47,736 nt of DNA from Paracoccaceae bacterium. Lineage in GTDB: Bacteria > Pseudomonadota > Alphaproteobacteria > Rhodobacterales > Rhodobacteraceae. The stretch is taken from the NCBI GenBank assembly GCA_021648025.1, contig JAKITO010000025.1, forward strand, positions 1 through 47,736, read 5' to 3'. The position numbers were made by a program, and so were the translations under genes. Below, in pieces: positions 27,479-34,601 of this stretch; within the stretch, counting starts at the first letter, position 1, and each line of letters begins with the position of its first letter. The notes beneath the pieces are model-generated. The model ran no database searches. It was not told where the DNA came from and saw only the letters and a program-made list of their open reading frames with translations.

Positions 27479-28108
27479 TTACTGAGTTTCAAAGCTGCCG
27501 GCGTTTTTCGAATCGGACAGACCTGTGACAGGCAAAGCACTGGCGATATACTCGCGAAAGATGATTTGCGCGTATTTGCCATCCAGAAGGGTCGGATGAC
27601 GCTTCACAAAGCCGGTAACCTCGGTCACGGTGCGGCGATTCTTGCGTTCGCGTGCCTGTGTGACGATCAGCGGCTGTGTTTCGCCGAACGACGCCACCGC
27701 CTCAAGCCGCGAACGGCTGATGCCGCGTGCAGACAAATAACGAACCACGGCATTTGCCCGGCGTTTGCCCAAACTACGGTTATAGGCGTTTGATCCAACC
27801 GCATCAGTGTGGCCATAAACCCGGAAGCGGATTTCGGGGAATTGCTTGATCCAGTTGGCTTGCAAATCCAAAGCGGCCCGCGCTTCGCCGTCCAGAACCA
27901 CGCTGTCGAAGGCGAAGTTGACCATTGACGGTACTTCTGAGGCAAATCGGTTGGCCAGGCCAATCGTGTAAGAGCGATCGCCGTTCATTACCAAGGTGTT
28001 GTTCAACGTAGCGTTGCCAAAGGCGCCGCCATCTACCCGGTGCCCGGCTTCTTGTGAACAGCCAGCGATTGCAACTGTCAAACCCAGTGCTGTAGCCATT
28101 TTCAACAT
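27479..28108 (-). CDS. OmpA-family lipoprotein of the Tad locus
   Basis: A 209-residue protein. The signal peptide ends in VAIAGC (Cys17, probable lipoprotein). An OmpA-like peptidoglycan-binding domain follows, with VNFAFDSVVLDGEARAAL, FRVYGHTDAVGSNAYNRSLG and KRRANAVVRYL, then a C-terminal extension of about 55 residues. It lies between cpaC and cpaE, the place where many tad loci encode the small outer-membrane protein CpaD/RcpB, so it may anchor the secretin to the cell wall. The 202 bases after its stop hold a six-T run but no clear strong terminator. Confidence 0.85.
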   Translation of the reverse strand: MLKMATALGLTVAIAGCSQEAGHRVDGGAFGNATLNNTLVMNGDRSYTIGLANRFASEVPSMVNFAFDSVVLDGEARAALDLQANWIKQFPEIRFRVYGHTDAVGSNAYNRSLGKRRANAVVRYLSARGISRSRLEAVASFGETQPLIVTQARERKNRRTVTEVTGFVKRHPTLLDGKYAQIIFREYIASALPVTGLSDSKNAGSFETQ

Positions 28109-28191
28109 TTGCCCGTCGTCCTTTTTGCTTTCAGAGTTCCAAGCCGGCCAGTGCCGAGATACCGGTATTCAGATATCGGCCGGGGATCGTT

Positions 28192-29601
28192 CTAGTCCAT
28201 TACATAGCCGTAAGAGCCGGTGAAATCCTGCTTTGCCACTTCCGCAGCTGCCCGAGAGCCTGCCCGTTCTGTTCGGGAAATCTGGCCGAACAGAAACAGA
28301 CCCTTTTCGCTGGGTGGCTTGATCCGATCTGTCGGCAGGGCCAGGGCCTCGCCTCGGGTCGGGGTTACCAGATGTGCGGTGATGATGATCACCAATTCGG
28401 TCTGGCTGCGCTGATAATCGGCAGAGCGAAACAGCGCGCCAAGGACCGGAACATCGCCCAGCCAAGGGATTTGCGACGCGTTATCAATAAAGTCGTCCTG
28501 GATCAGCCCGGCAATCGCAAAGCTTTCACCGTCGCGCAATTCAACTGTGGTCGATGTCTCGCGCCGGATAAAGGCGGGGACCGAAAAGCCGTTTAAGGTA
28601 ACTGAATTGGTCGGGTCGACGGCCGAAACCGCGGCATTCAGTTCAAGGTTGATGATGTCGCCGTCCACCACCCGGGGCACGAATTTCAATTCGATACCAA
28701 AGGGTTTGTATTCGATTGTGATGTTACTGTCTTCCTGTGCCACCGGGATTGGAAACTCACCACCAGCCAGGAATGTCGCCTCTTGGCCCGACAGGGCCGA
28801 CAAGTTCGGCTCGGCCAGGGTGCGTACGACACCTTTTCGCTCTAACGCTTCGATCAGCAGGCCAACCTGTACCGATCCGGCATTAAACCCGAACAGAACT
28901 GCCCCGGCGTTGTCATTCGCAAAGGGAATATTGCCGCCCAGCGCATTGGTCACGGCGCCCTGGTTGTTCAGGCCTCCGGTGCCGCCGGTGACGCTTCCGC
29001 CGCTGAAAGACAGCGAGGAACTAAGGGATTTTGACACATTCCGCTGCATTTCAGCGAACCGCACCTTAAGCATGACCTGTTGAACACCGCCAACCGACAT
29101 CAGGTTCGAAACCCGCTCGGGGGCATAACGTTCGGCCAGATCAAGGGCCCGCTGCAAACGTTGCGAGCTGGATACAACACCCGAAAGCACGATACCGTCA
29201 TTGGCGGTGCGCACTTCGATCTGCTCACCTGGCAGGATCTGGCGCAGGCGTTCTTTGAATTCGGTCACATCGGCGGCCACTCTGACCTCGACGTTGGTGA
29301 TCAGCTGTCCGGTGCCGTCCAGCAGGGTCAGCGTGGTGATGCCGGGGCTTTTGCCCAATACATAAATCGTGCGATCCGACAGCGACGAAATATCCGCGAT
29401 GCCGGGGTTGGCGATGCTAAGTTCGGAAAACGGTACATCGCTTTCGACCACCACCGCCCGGTTCATCGGCACGCTTAGCGTTGTTGCAGTGCCGCGATTC
29501 ACAATTCGCAAAGATTCCGCGATGGCAAACTTGGGTGCCACAGGGAAAGATGCGATCGCCAGCCCCAAAAGGGCGGCTTTCATCCACTTGTCAATTTTCA
29601 T
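28192..29601 (-). CDS. cpaC: Tad pilus secretin CpaC/RcpA
   Basis: A 469-residue outer-membrane secretin. The ATG at 29601 is chosen inside a longer frame (29622) because a purine-rich GGAGAGGCAG precedes it and a signal peptide (about 1-29) begins there. After N-terminal secretin domains (SELSIANPGIADISSLSDRT, then a BON-like part around 95-155), the C-terminal secretin domain spans about 240-430 and includes GGEFPIPVAQEDSNITIEYK. The secretin forms the channel for the Flp pilus. A terminator lies about 140 bases before the start, so the gene likely has its own promoter in 29602-29740. Confidence 0.94.
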   Translation of the reverse strand: MKIDKWMKAALLGLAIASFPVAPKFAIAESLRIVNRGTATTLSVPMNRAVVVESDVPFSELSIANPGIADISSLSDRTIYVLGKSPGITTLTLLDGTGQLITNVEVRVAADVTEFKERLRQILPGEQIEVRTANDGIVLSGVVSSSQRLQRALDLAERYAPERVSNLMSVGGVQQVMLKVRFAEMQRNVSKSLSSSLSFSGGSVTGGTGGLNNQGAVTNALGGNIPFANDNAGAVLFGFNAGSVQVGLLIEALERKGVVRTLAEPNLSALSGQEATFLAGGEFPIPVAQEDSNITIEYKPFGIELKFVPRVVDGDIINLELNAAVSAVDPTNSVTLNGFSVPAFIRRETSTTVELRDGESFAIAGLIQDDFIDNASQIPWLGDVPVLGALFRSADYQRSQTELVIIITAHLVTPTRGEALALPTDRIKPPSEKGLFLFGQISRTERAGSRAAAEVAKQDFTGSYGYVMD

Positions 29602-29740
29602 GTGACCTGCCTCTCCGATCACGCCTCATTAAGTCGGGTCTTGTTGCCCGGATTTCAATCACACTGCGCCAATTCTGTTTTTATTGCAAGAATCAATGGT
29701 TTGTGTGCCTTACTTTATGTGGGTAACTGGCAACAGAAAC

Positions 29741-29769
29741 AAAAAGGGCCGCGTCTGAAACGCGGCCCC
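29741..29769 (-). terminator. Rho-independent terminator after cpaB
   Basis: On the minus strand GGGCCGCGT and ACGCGGCCC form a 9-bp stem (plus-strand arms 29746-29754 and 29760-29768) with a CTGAA-type loop, followed by TTTTT (plus-strand A5 at 29741-29745). It lies 39 bases past the cpaB stop and separates the pilin/cpaB transcript from cpaC and the rest of the tad genes. Confidence 0.88.
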
Positions 29770-29807
29770 GTACTCACTACTAAATAAACTAACCGTTTGA
29801 ATTTGCT

Positions 29808-30665
29808 TCAGTTTGAGCAAGGGATCGGAATGTCCACCACTTCGGCGCCACGCCGTGTCCGAATGGTGCAAACCTTCTTTTCGACAACCTCGGGCACAAT
29901 TTCGATCGCCGACATACCCAGAAGAGAGCGTTGATTGACTTCGATGGCCGAGGCCACAGTGTCATCACCAACCCCCACCAGCGACAGGGACAACCGACCA
30001 GATGTCTGGGCCTGTGCCAATGCGGCGACCTGTTCAGGGCGTACTGCCACGGTGACGGTGCGGGCAATGACGGTTCCGTCAATGTCGCCACCTGCACTTT
30101 GATCAACGGCGATCAGTTTGACGCCAGTTTCGATCAGGCGGGTGATTTCGCCATTTGCACCTTCGATAGTATTGCGAATGCTGCCGGTCCAGTAGATATC
30201 AACCCGGTCGCTGGGGCGCAGAAAGCCGGACACACCGGTCGACACGTCAACCCGGATCGCAAAGGCCCGCATACCGCGTTCAAGTTGCGATGTAATCCCG
30301 GCGTCTTCTCCGGGGGCTGTGACCTTGACCAGCAGAATGGCTTCGTCCTTTTCCATGGTGCGCAGGATAAACCGCGGTTTGGCATTTTCAGCCGGGAACA
30401 GGTCTTCGATGGCGGTAAAAGAACCCTCGGGGATGGCATTTTCAGGCCACCGCACCTTGCGAACCGCATCTTTGCTGAGCATCTCGCCGTAAGTCAAAGT
30501 CCGGTCAGCCACATAAACATCAACCGTTGGCACCACCTTGGCCCGGGTCGAACGTTCGCGGGCCAATTCATTCTGATAGGCCGTAATATATTTCTTGGCC
30601 ATCATCACCGCACCACCCGCCAGGACAATACCGACAATCAATACCAAACCAAAAACCGCGCGCAT
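29808..30665 (-). CDS. cpaB: Flp pilus assembly protein CpaB/RcpC
   Basis: A 285-residue periplasmic protein anchored by an N-terminal helix (about 4-24). A SAF/beta-clip domain (VYVADRTLTYGEMLSKDAVR) and an RcpC domain (MRAFAIRVDVSTGVSGFLRP, SDRVDIYWTG) follow. The C-terminus carries two cysteines. CpaB binds the secretin and supports pilus stability. It is downstream of the flp genes and followed by a strong terminator. Confidence 0.92.
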   Translation of the reverse strand: MRAVFGLVLIVGIVLAGGAVMMAKKYITAYQNELARERSTRAKVVPTVDVYVADRTLTYGEMLSKDAVRKVRWPENAIPEGSFTAIEDLFPAENAKPRFILRTMEKDEAILLVKVTAPGEDAGITSQLERGMRAFAIRVDVSTGVSGFLRPSDRVDIYWTGSIRNTIEGANGEITRLIETGVKLIAVDQSAGGDIDGTVIARTVTVAVRPEQVAALAQAQTSGRLSLSLVGVGDDTVASAIEVNQRSLLGMSAIEIVPEVVEKKVCTIRTRRGAEVVDIPIPCSN

Positions 30666-30719
30666 AGCTTTTCCTTTACAATCTCAATGCCCGTCAACCA
30701 TTTCGGCGGGGGTGGGCCC

Positions 30720-30735
30720 GGTGGCTTGTGCCACC
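30720..30735. repeat. Short hairpin between flp and cpaB
   Basis: GGTGGC (30720-30725) and GCCACC (30730-30735) pair around TTGT. The hairpin lies 92 bases past the first flp stop. Without a T run on the minus strand it is at best a weak terminator, or an mRNA-end stabiliser for the abundant pilin message. Confidence 0.4.
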
Positions 30736-30827
30736 TTGTTTCACCCGGATTAAGGGTCAATTATGTCCGAACAAGGGACATCCAAAGACCGAATGATGGC
30801 AAGCCACCAATTGTTTGACGATGGCCA

Positions 30828-31010
30828 TTATGGGCCGACTTCGGTATCTGACAGGTTGGTGCCGACATTTTCCCCCAGGCCACCGGACGCGGCTTGAAGC
30901 GAGGTGATCGCGACACCAGCCAACACCACAACGGCGGCTGTGAGAACAACCCAGTCGACAGTGACCGCGCCGTCTTCTTTACGGGCGAAATTCTTAACCA
31001 GTTTCAACAT
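30828..31010 (-). CDS. flp: Flp family type IVb pilin (divergent copy)
   Basis: A 60-residue prepilin. The ATG at 31010 is preceded by AAAGGA and used instead of an in-frame start at 31040. After a short basic leader (MLKLVKNFARKEDG) the prepilin peptidase site G/AVTVDW is clear, with an acidic Asp at +5 and an aromatic Trp at +6 as in Flp pilins. A single hydrophobic helix (VVLTAAVVVLAGVAITSL) and a short variable tail follow. Its C-terminal half differs from the two other copies, while the leader and cleavage region are alike. cpaB lies downstream. Confidence 0.92.
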   Translation of the reverse strand: MLKLVKNFARKEDGAVTVDWVVLTAAVVVLAGVAITSLQAASGGLGENVGTNLSDTEVGP

Positions 31011-31040
31011 TAGGTTTTTCCTTTGGCAGAAGGGTCTCAA

Positions 31041-31079
31041 ACAAAGGGCCGCGCTTATGAAAAAGACACGGCCCTTTGT
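31041..31079 (-). terminator. Terminator-like hairpin after the second flp gene
   Basis: ACAAAGGGCCG (31041-31051) and CGGCCCTTTGT (31069-31079) are exact reverse complements with a 17-base loop. It begins 24 bases after the flp stop at 31103 and ends in TTTGTTT on the minus strand. It is probably the end, or a partial stop, of the pilin message. Confidence 0.65.
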
Positions 31080-31102
31080 GGTTCATTCAATAAGCGCCAG
31101 GC

Positions 31103-31282
31103 TTAGTTAGGGTCCTGCGCCTCGATGAAGTCGCCGGTTGTGCTGGTCAGGGCCGTGGCACCACCTTGGATCGAGCTGTAAGCAGCCCCGGCCAAAGCAA
31201 CAACCGCGGCTGTGAGAACAACCCAGTCAACTGTTACGGCGCCGTCTTCGTCATTGCGAAAGTTTTTGAAATATTTGATCAT
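31103..31282 (-). CDS. flp: Flp family type IVb pilin (duplicate A)
   Basis: A 59-residue prepilin encoded by a frame short enough to be missed by length cut-offs. The sequence is MIKYFKNFRNDEDG / AVTVDW..., with the cleavage Gly at 14, Asp +5 and Trp +6, then the hydrophobic helix (VVLTAAVVALAGAAYSSI) and a tail ending EAQDPN. A perfect GGAGGG precedes the ATG. The protein is identical to the copy at 31749-31928, and the DNA differs by one silent base (31217 against 31863). Confidence 0.93.
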   Translation of the reverse strand: MIKYFKNFRNDEDGAVTVDWVVLTAAVVALAGAAYSSIQGGATALTSTTGDFIEAQDPN

Positions 31283-31748
31283 TGTATATCCCTCCGAGGG
31301 TTTGATTTCTTTGAACTACGTTGACACTGTCGATCCGTTTCTCTCTGGTTAGGATCGTATCAACGCGGTGTATGCATAAATAACCATGCGATTGGGGCAG
31401 CAGTTTGACGGTTTCAAGCGAAAATAAAGTTTCAAGAGGAGACGGCCATTTTTCTTCTAATTTATTGATAAACATGCAGTAAACTTTGTCTCAGGTGTGA
31501 TCTGAATTCCTGGATACCGGTGAATGTGTTCGCAATATGGCCAATTTTTCGAATATTTTTCAAGAAACCGTATTGGGTTTGTCAATAACTGCGAAGGCTT
31601 GATTGTCTGCGATCCAAAGCGATCGCATGGACAGACCGCCCTGTTCCAGATTGGCGCCCGTTTCCGATGCCATAAATGCAATTAAAATGGCCGTACCCTG
31701 CGTTCAGAAGGATACGGCCTTGTCGTGTTGTTAAATCAATCGGGTGAC
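31283..31748 (-). promoter_or_regulatory. AT-rich spacer between the duplicate pilin genes
   Basis: These 466 bases are AT-rich compared with their surroundings and hold no supported gene. Next to the upstream pilin gene is a terminator-like hairpin, listed separately. The bases nearer 31283 should hold the promoter of the second pilin gene, but I could not pick a convincing -35/-10 pair. The Shine-Dalgarno GGAGGG of the second copy is at about 31290-31295. Confidence 0.5.
31689..31719 (-). terminator. Terminator-like hairpin after the third flp gene
   Basis: GGCCGTA (31689-31695) and TACGGCC (31713-31719) pair exactly, and CC/GG bases inside can extend the stem. On the minus strand it is followed by ATTTTAATT. 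It lies 29 bases past the flp stop at 31749. The GGCC-rich stem is like the one after the second copy, though the sequences are not copies of each other. Confidence 0.6.
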
Positions 31749-31931
31749 TTAGTTAGGGTCCTGCGCCTCGATGAAGTCGCCGGTTGTGCTGGTCAGGGCC
31801 GTGGCACCACCTTGGATCGAGCTGTAAGCAGCCCCGGCCAAAGCAACAACCGCGGCTGTGAGGACAACCCAGTCAACTGTTACGGCGCCGTCTTCGTCAT
31901 TGCGAAAGTTTTTGAAATATTTGATCATTGT
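31748..31931 (-). repeat. 184-base direct repeat (copy B) of the flp gene; copy A is 31102-31285
   Basis: The blocks 31102-31285 and 31748-31931 match at 183 of 184 positions by my alignment, the exception being A at 31217 against G at 31863. The offset is 646 bases. The match ends at the gene edges and resumes for CCCTCC (the Shine-Dalgarno), so the coding part has been duplicated or homogenised recently. Confidence 0.92.
31749..31928 (-). CDS. flp: Flp family type IVb pilin (duplicate B)
   Basis: A 59-residue prepilin identical in protein sequence to the copy at 31103-31282. The ATG at 31928 has GGAGGG upstream; an in-frame start at 31943 would add MEGQT and destroy the match to the other copy. 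The identical block is tight around the gene (31748-31931), while flanks differ. It is the promoter-proximal pilin gene and faces away from the lytic transglycosylase gene at 32298. Confidence 0.93.
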   Translation of the reverse strand: MIKYFKNFRNDEDGAVTVDWVVLTAAVVALAGAAYSSIQGGATALTSTTGDFIEAQDPN

Positions 31932-31981
31932 TTGTCCCTCCAAAGGATCTAAGGTTTACGTTTGGCCTCGCCGTCCTTTGC

Positions 31982-32015
31982 CGAACCATGGTCTCTCTCA
32001 TGGTGTCATGGTTCG
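31982..32015. promoter_or_regulatory. Perfect 9-bp dyad in the flp upstream region
   Basis: CGAACCATG (31982-31990) and CATGGTTCG (32007-32015) are exact reverse complements with a 16-base gap that itself repeats TCATGG. It begins 53 bases upstream of the first-transcribed pilin ATG. It could be an operator or a 5' leader hairpin. The rest of 32016-32297 is AT-rich, holds no gene, and should contain the divergent promoters for flp and the transglycosylase gene. Another dyad, around GTCAATTCTGGCAAAATTGACAG, lies near 32188-32210. Confidence 0.5.
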
Positions 32016-32297
32016 TGTCCGTCGCGGTATGGGGCTATATAGGCGGGCGTCAGTGGCAAAAATTGGGCTGAAACAGGAAATTTCCGCCAAAATTTAATAT
32101 TTTTGAAAACTTTCTGTAACGGTTTGAAAATAAACGGATAAACGCCTAATATTTCTGTTTTTGCGTACTTGAAGCGATGCAAAAGCACGTCAATTCTGGC
32201 AAAATTGACAGAATTGGGCGGGTTTTTCTGGCGCTTTGGTCCGTTTCCCGCAAGATTGCCGACAAAAGACGACCTAAAATAAATTCGAGGCAAGCAG

Positions 32298-33128
32298 ATG
32301 AATGCGCGTATTATTAAAGTCGGCCTTTTAGGGCTGGTCGTGGCTATGTCCACACCGGTTTTTGCTGAAGCCCCCAAAACCTATTCGACATTTTCGGCCA
32401 AGCGGGTGAAACCGCCAGCGCCAGGCAGCAAGAACCGTATCAATGTCCAGATCGACCCAACTGAACCGGTATATGCTGCGCCAATCAAACCGGCCAGCAC
32501 CGAGGTTGAAGATTCAGATACCACACAAGACATTGATGAACCCATCGGGCGCTATGCCTGGTTTTGGGAAAAGGTATCGCCTGAAATCGCCAGTTCCGGC
32601 CCCGGCAGGCTTGATTCCGCCCTGGCTATATTGAATGGGTCCGGCCAGGTCACGGCACCGCGTCTGCAAGCCCTGCAAGAGATTGCCAGCGCCCAGGGTA
32701 TCCCAATCCTGCGTTCCACCATTGGCACCAATGTGTCGCCAGCCTTGGTGTTGGCGGTGATTTCGGTGGAATCCAACGGCAAGGCAAACGCGGTCAGCGG
32801 GGCAGGGGCGTCAGGCCTGATGCAACTGATGCCCGCCACCGCCGACCGTTTTGGTGTCAAAGACCGGATGGTAGCGGAAGACAATATCGCTGGGGGGGTC
32901 AAATACCTGAATTTCCTGATGCAGGAATTTGACAGCGACCCGATCTTGGTTCTGGCCGGGTATAATGCCGGCGAAGGCTCGATCCGCAACCACCAGGGGG
33001 TGCCGCCTTTCGCTGAAACCCGGGATTATGTGCCCAAGGTGCTGGCGGCCTTTCAGGTGGCGCGTGGGTTATGCACCACGCCGCCGGAACTGATTAGCGA
33101 TGGCTGTGTGTTTAACATCATGAACTGA
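32298..33128 (+). CDS. Lytic transglycosylase (SLT domain)
   Basis: A 276-residue exported protein with a signal peptide (about 1-23, ending PVFA/EA), a Pro-rich linker (about 30-85) and a C-terminal SLT lysozyme-like domain. The catalytic Glu158 is in VISVESNGKANAVSG, followed by GASGLMQLMPATADRFGV and LVLAGYNAGEGSIRNHQGVP, the standard Slt70-type motifs. It cuts peptidoglycan glycan strands. Divergence from the flp genes suggests that it opens the wall for the Tad machine, as other pilus and secretion systems carry such enzymes; this is inference from position. Confidence 0.92.
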   Translation: MNARIIKVGLLGLVVAMSTPVFAEAPKTYSTFSAKRVKPPAPGSKNRINVQIDPTEPVYAAPIKPASTEVEDSDTTQDIDEPIGRYAWFWEKVSPEIASSGPGRLDSALAILNGSGQVTAPRLQALQEIASAQGIPILRSTIGTNVSPALVLAVISVESNGKANAVSGAGASGLMQLMPATADRFGVKDRMVAEDNIAGGVKYLNFLMQEFDSDPILVLAGYNAGEGSIRNHQGVPPFAETRDYVPKVLAAFQVARGLCTTPPELISDGCVFNIMN

Positions 33129-33139
33129 CGCCATTCCCC

Positions 33140-33161
33140 GCCCCGGGGTCTGATCCGGGGC
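33140..33161. terminator. Hairpin between convergent lytic transglycosylase and scoB genes
   Basis: GCCCCGG (33140-33146) and CCGGGGC (33155-33161) form a perfect 7-bp stem with an 8-base loop. It lies between two gene ends pointing at each other. No T run follows on either strand, so termination is only suggested by the position. Confidence 0.45.
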
Positions 33162-33172
33162 CTTGGGCACGG

Positions 33173-33799
33173 TCAGACGATTGTCGCCTCGGTCGCGGCG
33201 ATCATATCCTCGCGGGTCACACCGGGGGCCAACTCTTCTATATGCAGCCCCTTATGGGTCACGTCCAGCACGCCAAGATTGGTGATGATCCGGTCAACCA
33301 CGCCTTTGCCGGTCAGTGGTAGCGTGCATTCCTTCAGTATCTTGCTGTCGCCATGTTTGTTGGTGTGATCCATCACCACAACCACCCGGCCCACGCCAGC
33401 CACCAGATCCATCGCCCCGCCCATGCCTTTGACCAGCTTGCCGGGGATCATCCAATTGGCCAGATCGCCGTTTTCAGCCACTTCCATTGCGCCCAGAATT
33501 GCCATGGCAATCTTGCCGCCCCGGATCATGCCAAAACTTGTGGCGCTATCGAAATACGCGGTCTGCGGCAGTTCGGTGATTGTCTGCTTGCCCGCATTGA
33601 TCAGATCGGCGTCTTCCTCGCCCTCAAACGGGAACGGTCCCATGCCCAACATGCCGTTTTCTGATTGCAACGTCACCTCAACGCCTTCGGGGATGTGATT
33701 GGACACCAATGTCGGAATGCCGATGCCCAGGTTCACATACCAGCCATCTTCCAGTTCCTGCGCCGCCCGTGCGGCCATTTGATTGCGGTCCCAAGGCAT
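33173..33799 (-). CDS. scoB: 3-oxoacid CoA-transferase subunit B
   Basis: A 208-residue subunit of family I CoA-transferases (succinyl-CoA:3-ketoacid type). The catalytic Glu47 sits in [32 protein letters not shown] precedes it, and [19 protein letters not shown] is a conserved segment. With subunit A it moves CoA from succinyl-CoA to acetoacetate or a similar 3-oxoacid, as in ketone body and polyhydroxybutyrate use. Its ATG overlaps the scoA stop by one base (TAATG). Confidence 0.94.
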   Translation of the reverse strand: MPWDRNQMAARAAQELEDGWYVNLGIGIPTLVSNHIPEGVEVTLQSENGMLGMGPFPFEGEEDADLINAGKQTITELPQTAYFDSATSFGMIRGGKIAMAILGAMEVAENGDLANWMIPGKLVKGMGGAMDLVAGVGRVVVVMDHTNKHGDSKILKECTLPLTGKGVVDRIITNLGVLDVTHKGLHIEELAPGVTREDMIAATEATIV

Positions 33800-34503
33800 T
33801 ATACAGTCTCCTGTCGGCGTGTGGTGCGTTGCTCAATGCGTTTTTCGTGCTGGCCTTGAATCAGCCGGTTCACATATATCCCCGGCAGGTGGATCAGATC
33901 AGGGTCAAGCGAGCCAACCGGCACAATCTCTTCTACCTCGGCGACACAGATCTTGCCGCACATGGCCGCAGGCGGGTTGAAATTGCGCGCCGTCTTGCGG
34001 AACACCAGATTTCCGGTTTCATCCGCTTTCCAGGCTTTGACGATCGAGAGGTCGGCAAAGATGCCTTTCTCAAGAATATAGGTCTCGCCGTTGAAGTCTT
34101 TATGCTCTTTGCCATCAGCAATCACCGTGCCGACGCCGGTTTTGGTATAAAACCCGGGGATGCCGCAGCCCCCGGCGCGCATCCGTTCGGCCAATGTGCC
34201 TTGCGGGTTGAATTCCAGCTCCAATTCGCCGCTCAGATACTGGCGCATGAATTCAGCGTTCTCGCCAACATAAGAACTCAGCATCTTTTTGACCTGTTTG
34301 GTCTGCAACAAAATGCCAATGCCAAAATCATCCACGCCTGCGTTGTTGGACGCAAAGGTCAAATCCTTGGTTCCGGCGTCTTTGATCGCCTGCAAAAGCA
34401 GTTCAGGAATACCGCAAAGCCCAAAACCACCGGCGGCGATCATCATCCCGTCGCTCAGCAATCCATCAAGCGCCTCGGTGGCACTGCCATAGAGCTTTTT
34501 CAT
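33799..34503 (-). CDS. scoA: 3-oxoacid CoA-transferase subunit A
   Basis: A 234-residue alpha subunit of the same CoA-transferase. [16 protein letters not shown] holds the glycine-rich CoA-binding loop, followed by [36 protein letters not shown] and [20 protein letters not shown], all typical of the alpha subunit. Translation is coupled to scoB through the TAATG junction. topA ends 98 bases away on the same strand, so scoA has room for its own control only on its upstream side (34504-34601). Confidence 0.94.
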   Translation of the reverse strand: MKKLYGSATEALDGLLSDGMMIAAGGFGLCGIPELLLQAIKDAGTKDLTFASNNAGVDDFGIGILLQTKQVKKMLSSYVGENAEFMRQYLSGELELEFNPQGTLAERMRAGGCGIPGFYTKTGVGTVIADGKEHKDFNGETYILEKGIFADLSIVKAWKADETGNLVFRKTARNFNPPAAMCGKICVAEVEEIVPVGSLDPDLIHLPGIYVNRLIQGQHEKRIEQRTTRRQETV

Positions 34504-34601
34504 CCCGGTCCCTTCCCGTTGTTGTGTCTTGCTTGATGCCGCCGTGCAGCATGAAAGTCAACAAAACCAAAGCAGGAAGTTTGAATTACCGGGTCAGCGG
34601 A

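Noticed and set aside
31251-31475. 74-codon minus-strand frame between the pilin genes
   Set aside because: It overlaps the start of a certain pilin gene in another frame and lies in AT-rich control DNA without protein-like pattern.
31103-31928. The paired flp repeats as an insertion element or integron-like cassette
   Set aside because: The repeated block is exactly a pilin gene with its ribosome site; no transposase, terminal inverted repeats or target duplications flank it.
33709-34536. 275-codon plus-strand frame over scoAB
   Set aside because: Antisense to both CoA-transferase subunit genes, which are coupled and full length.
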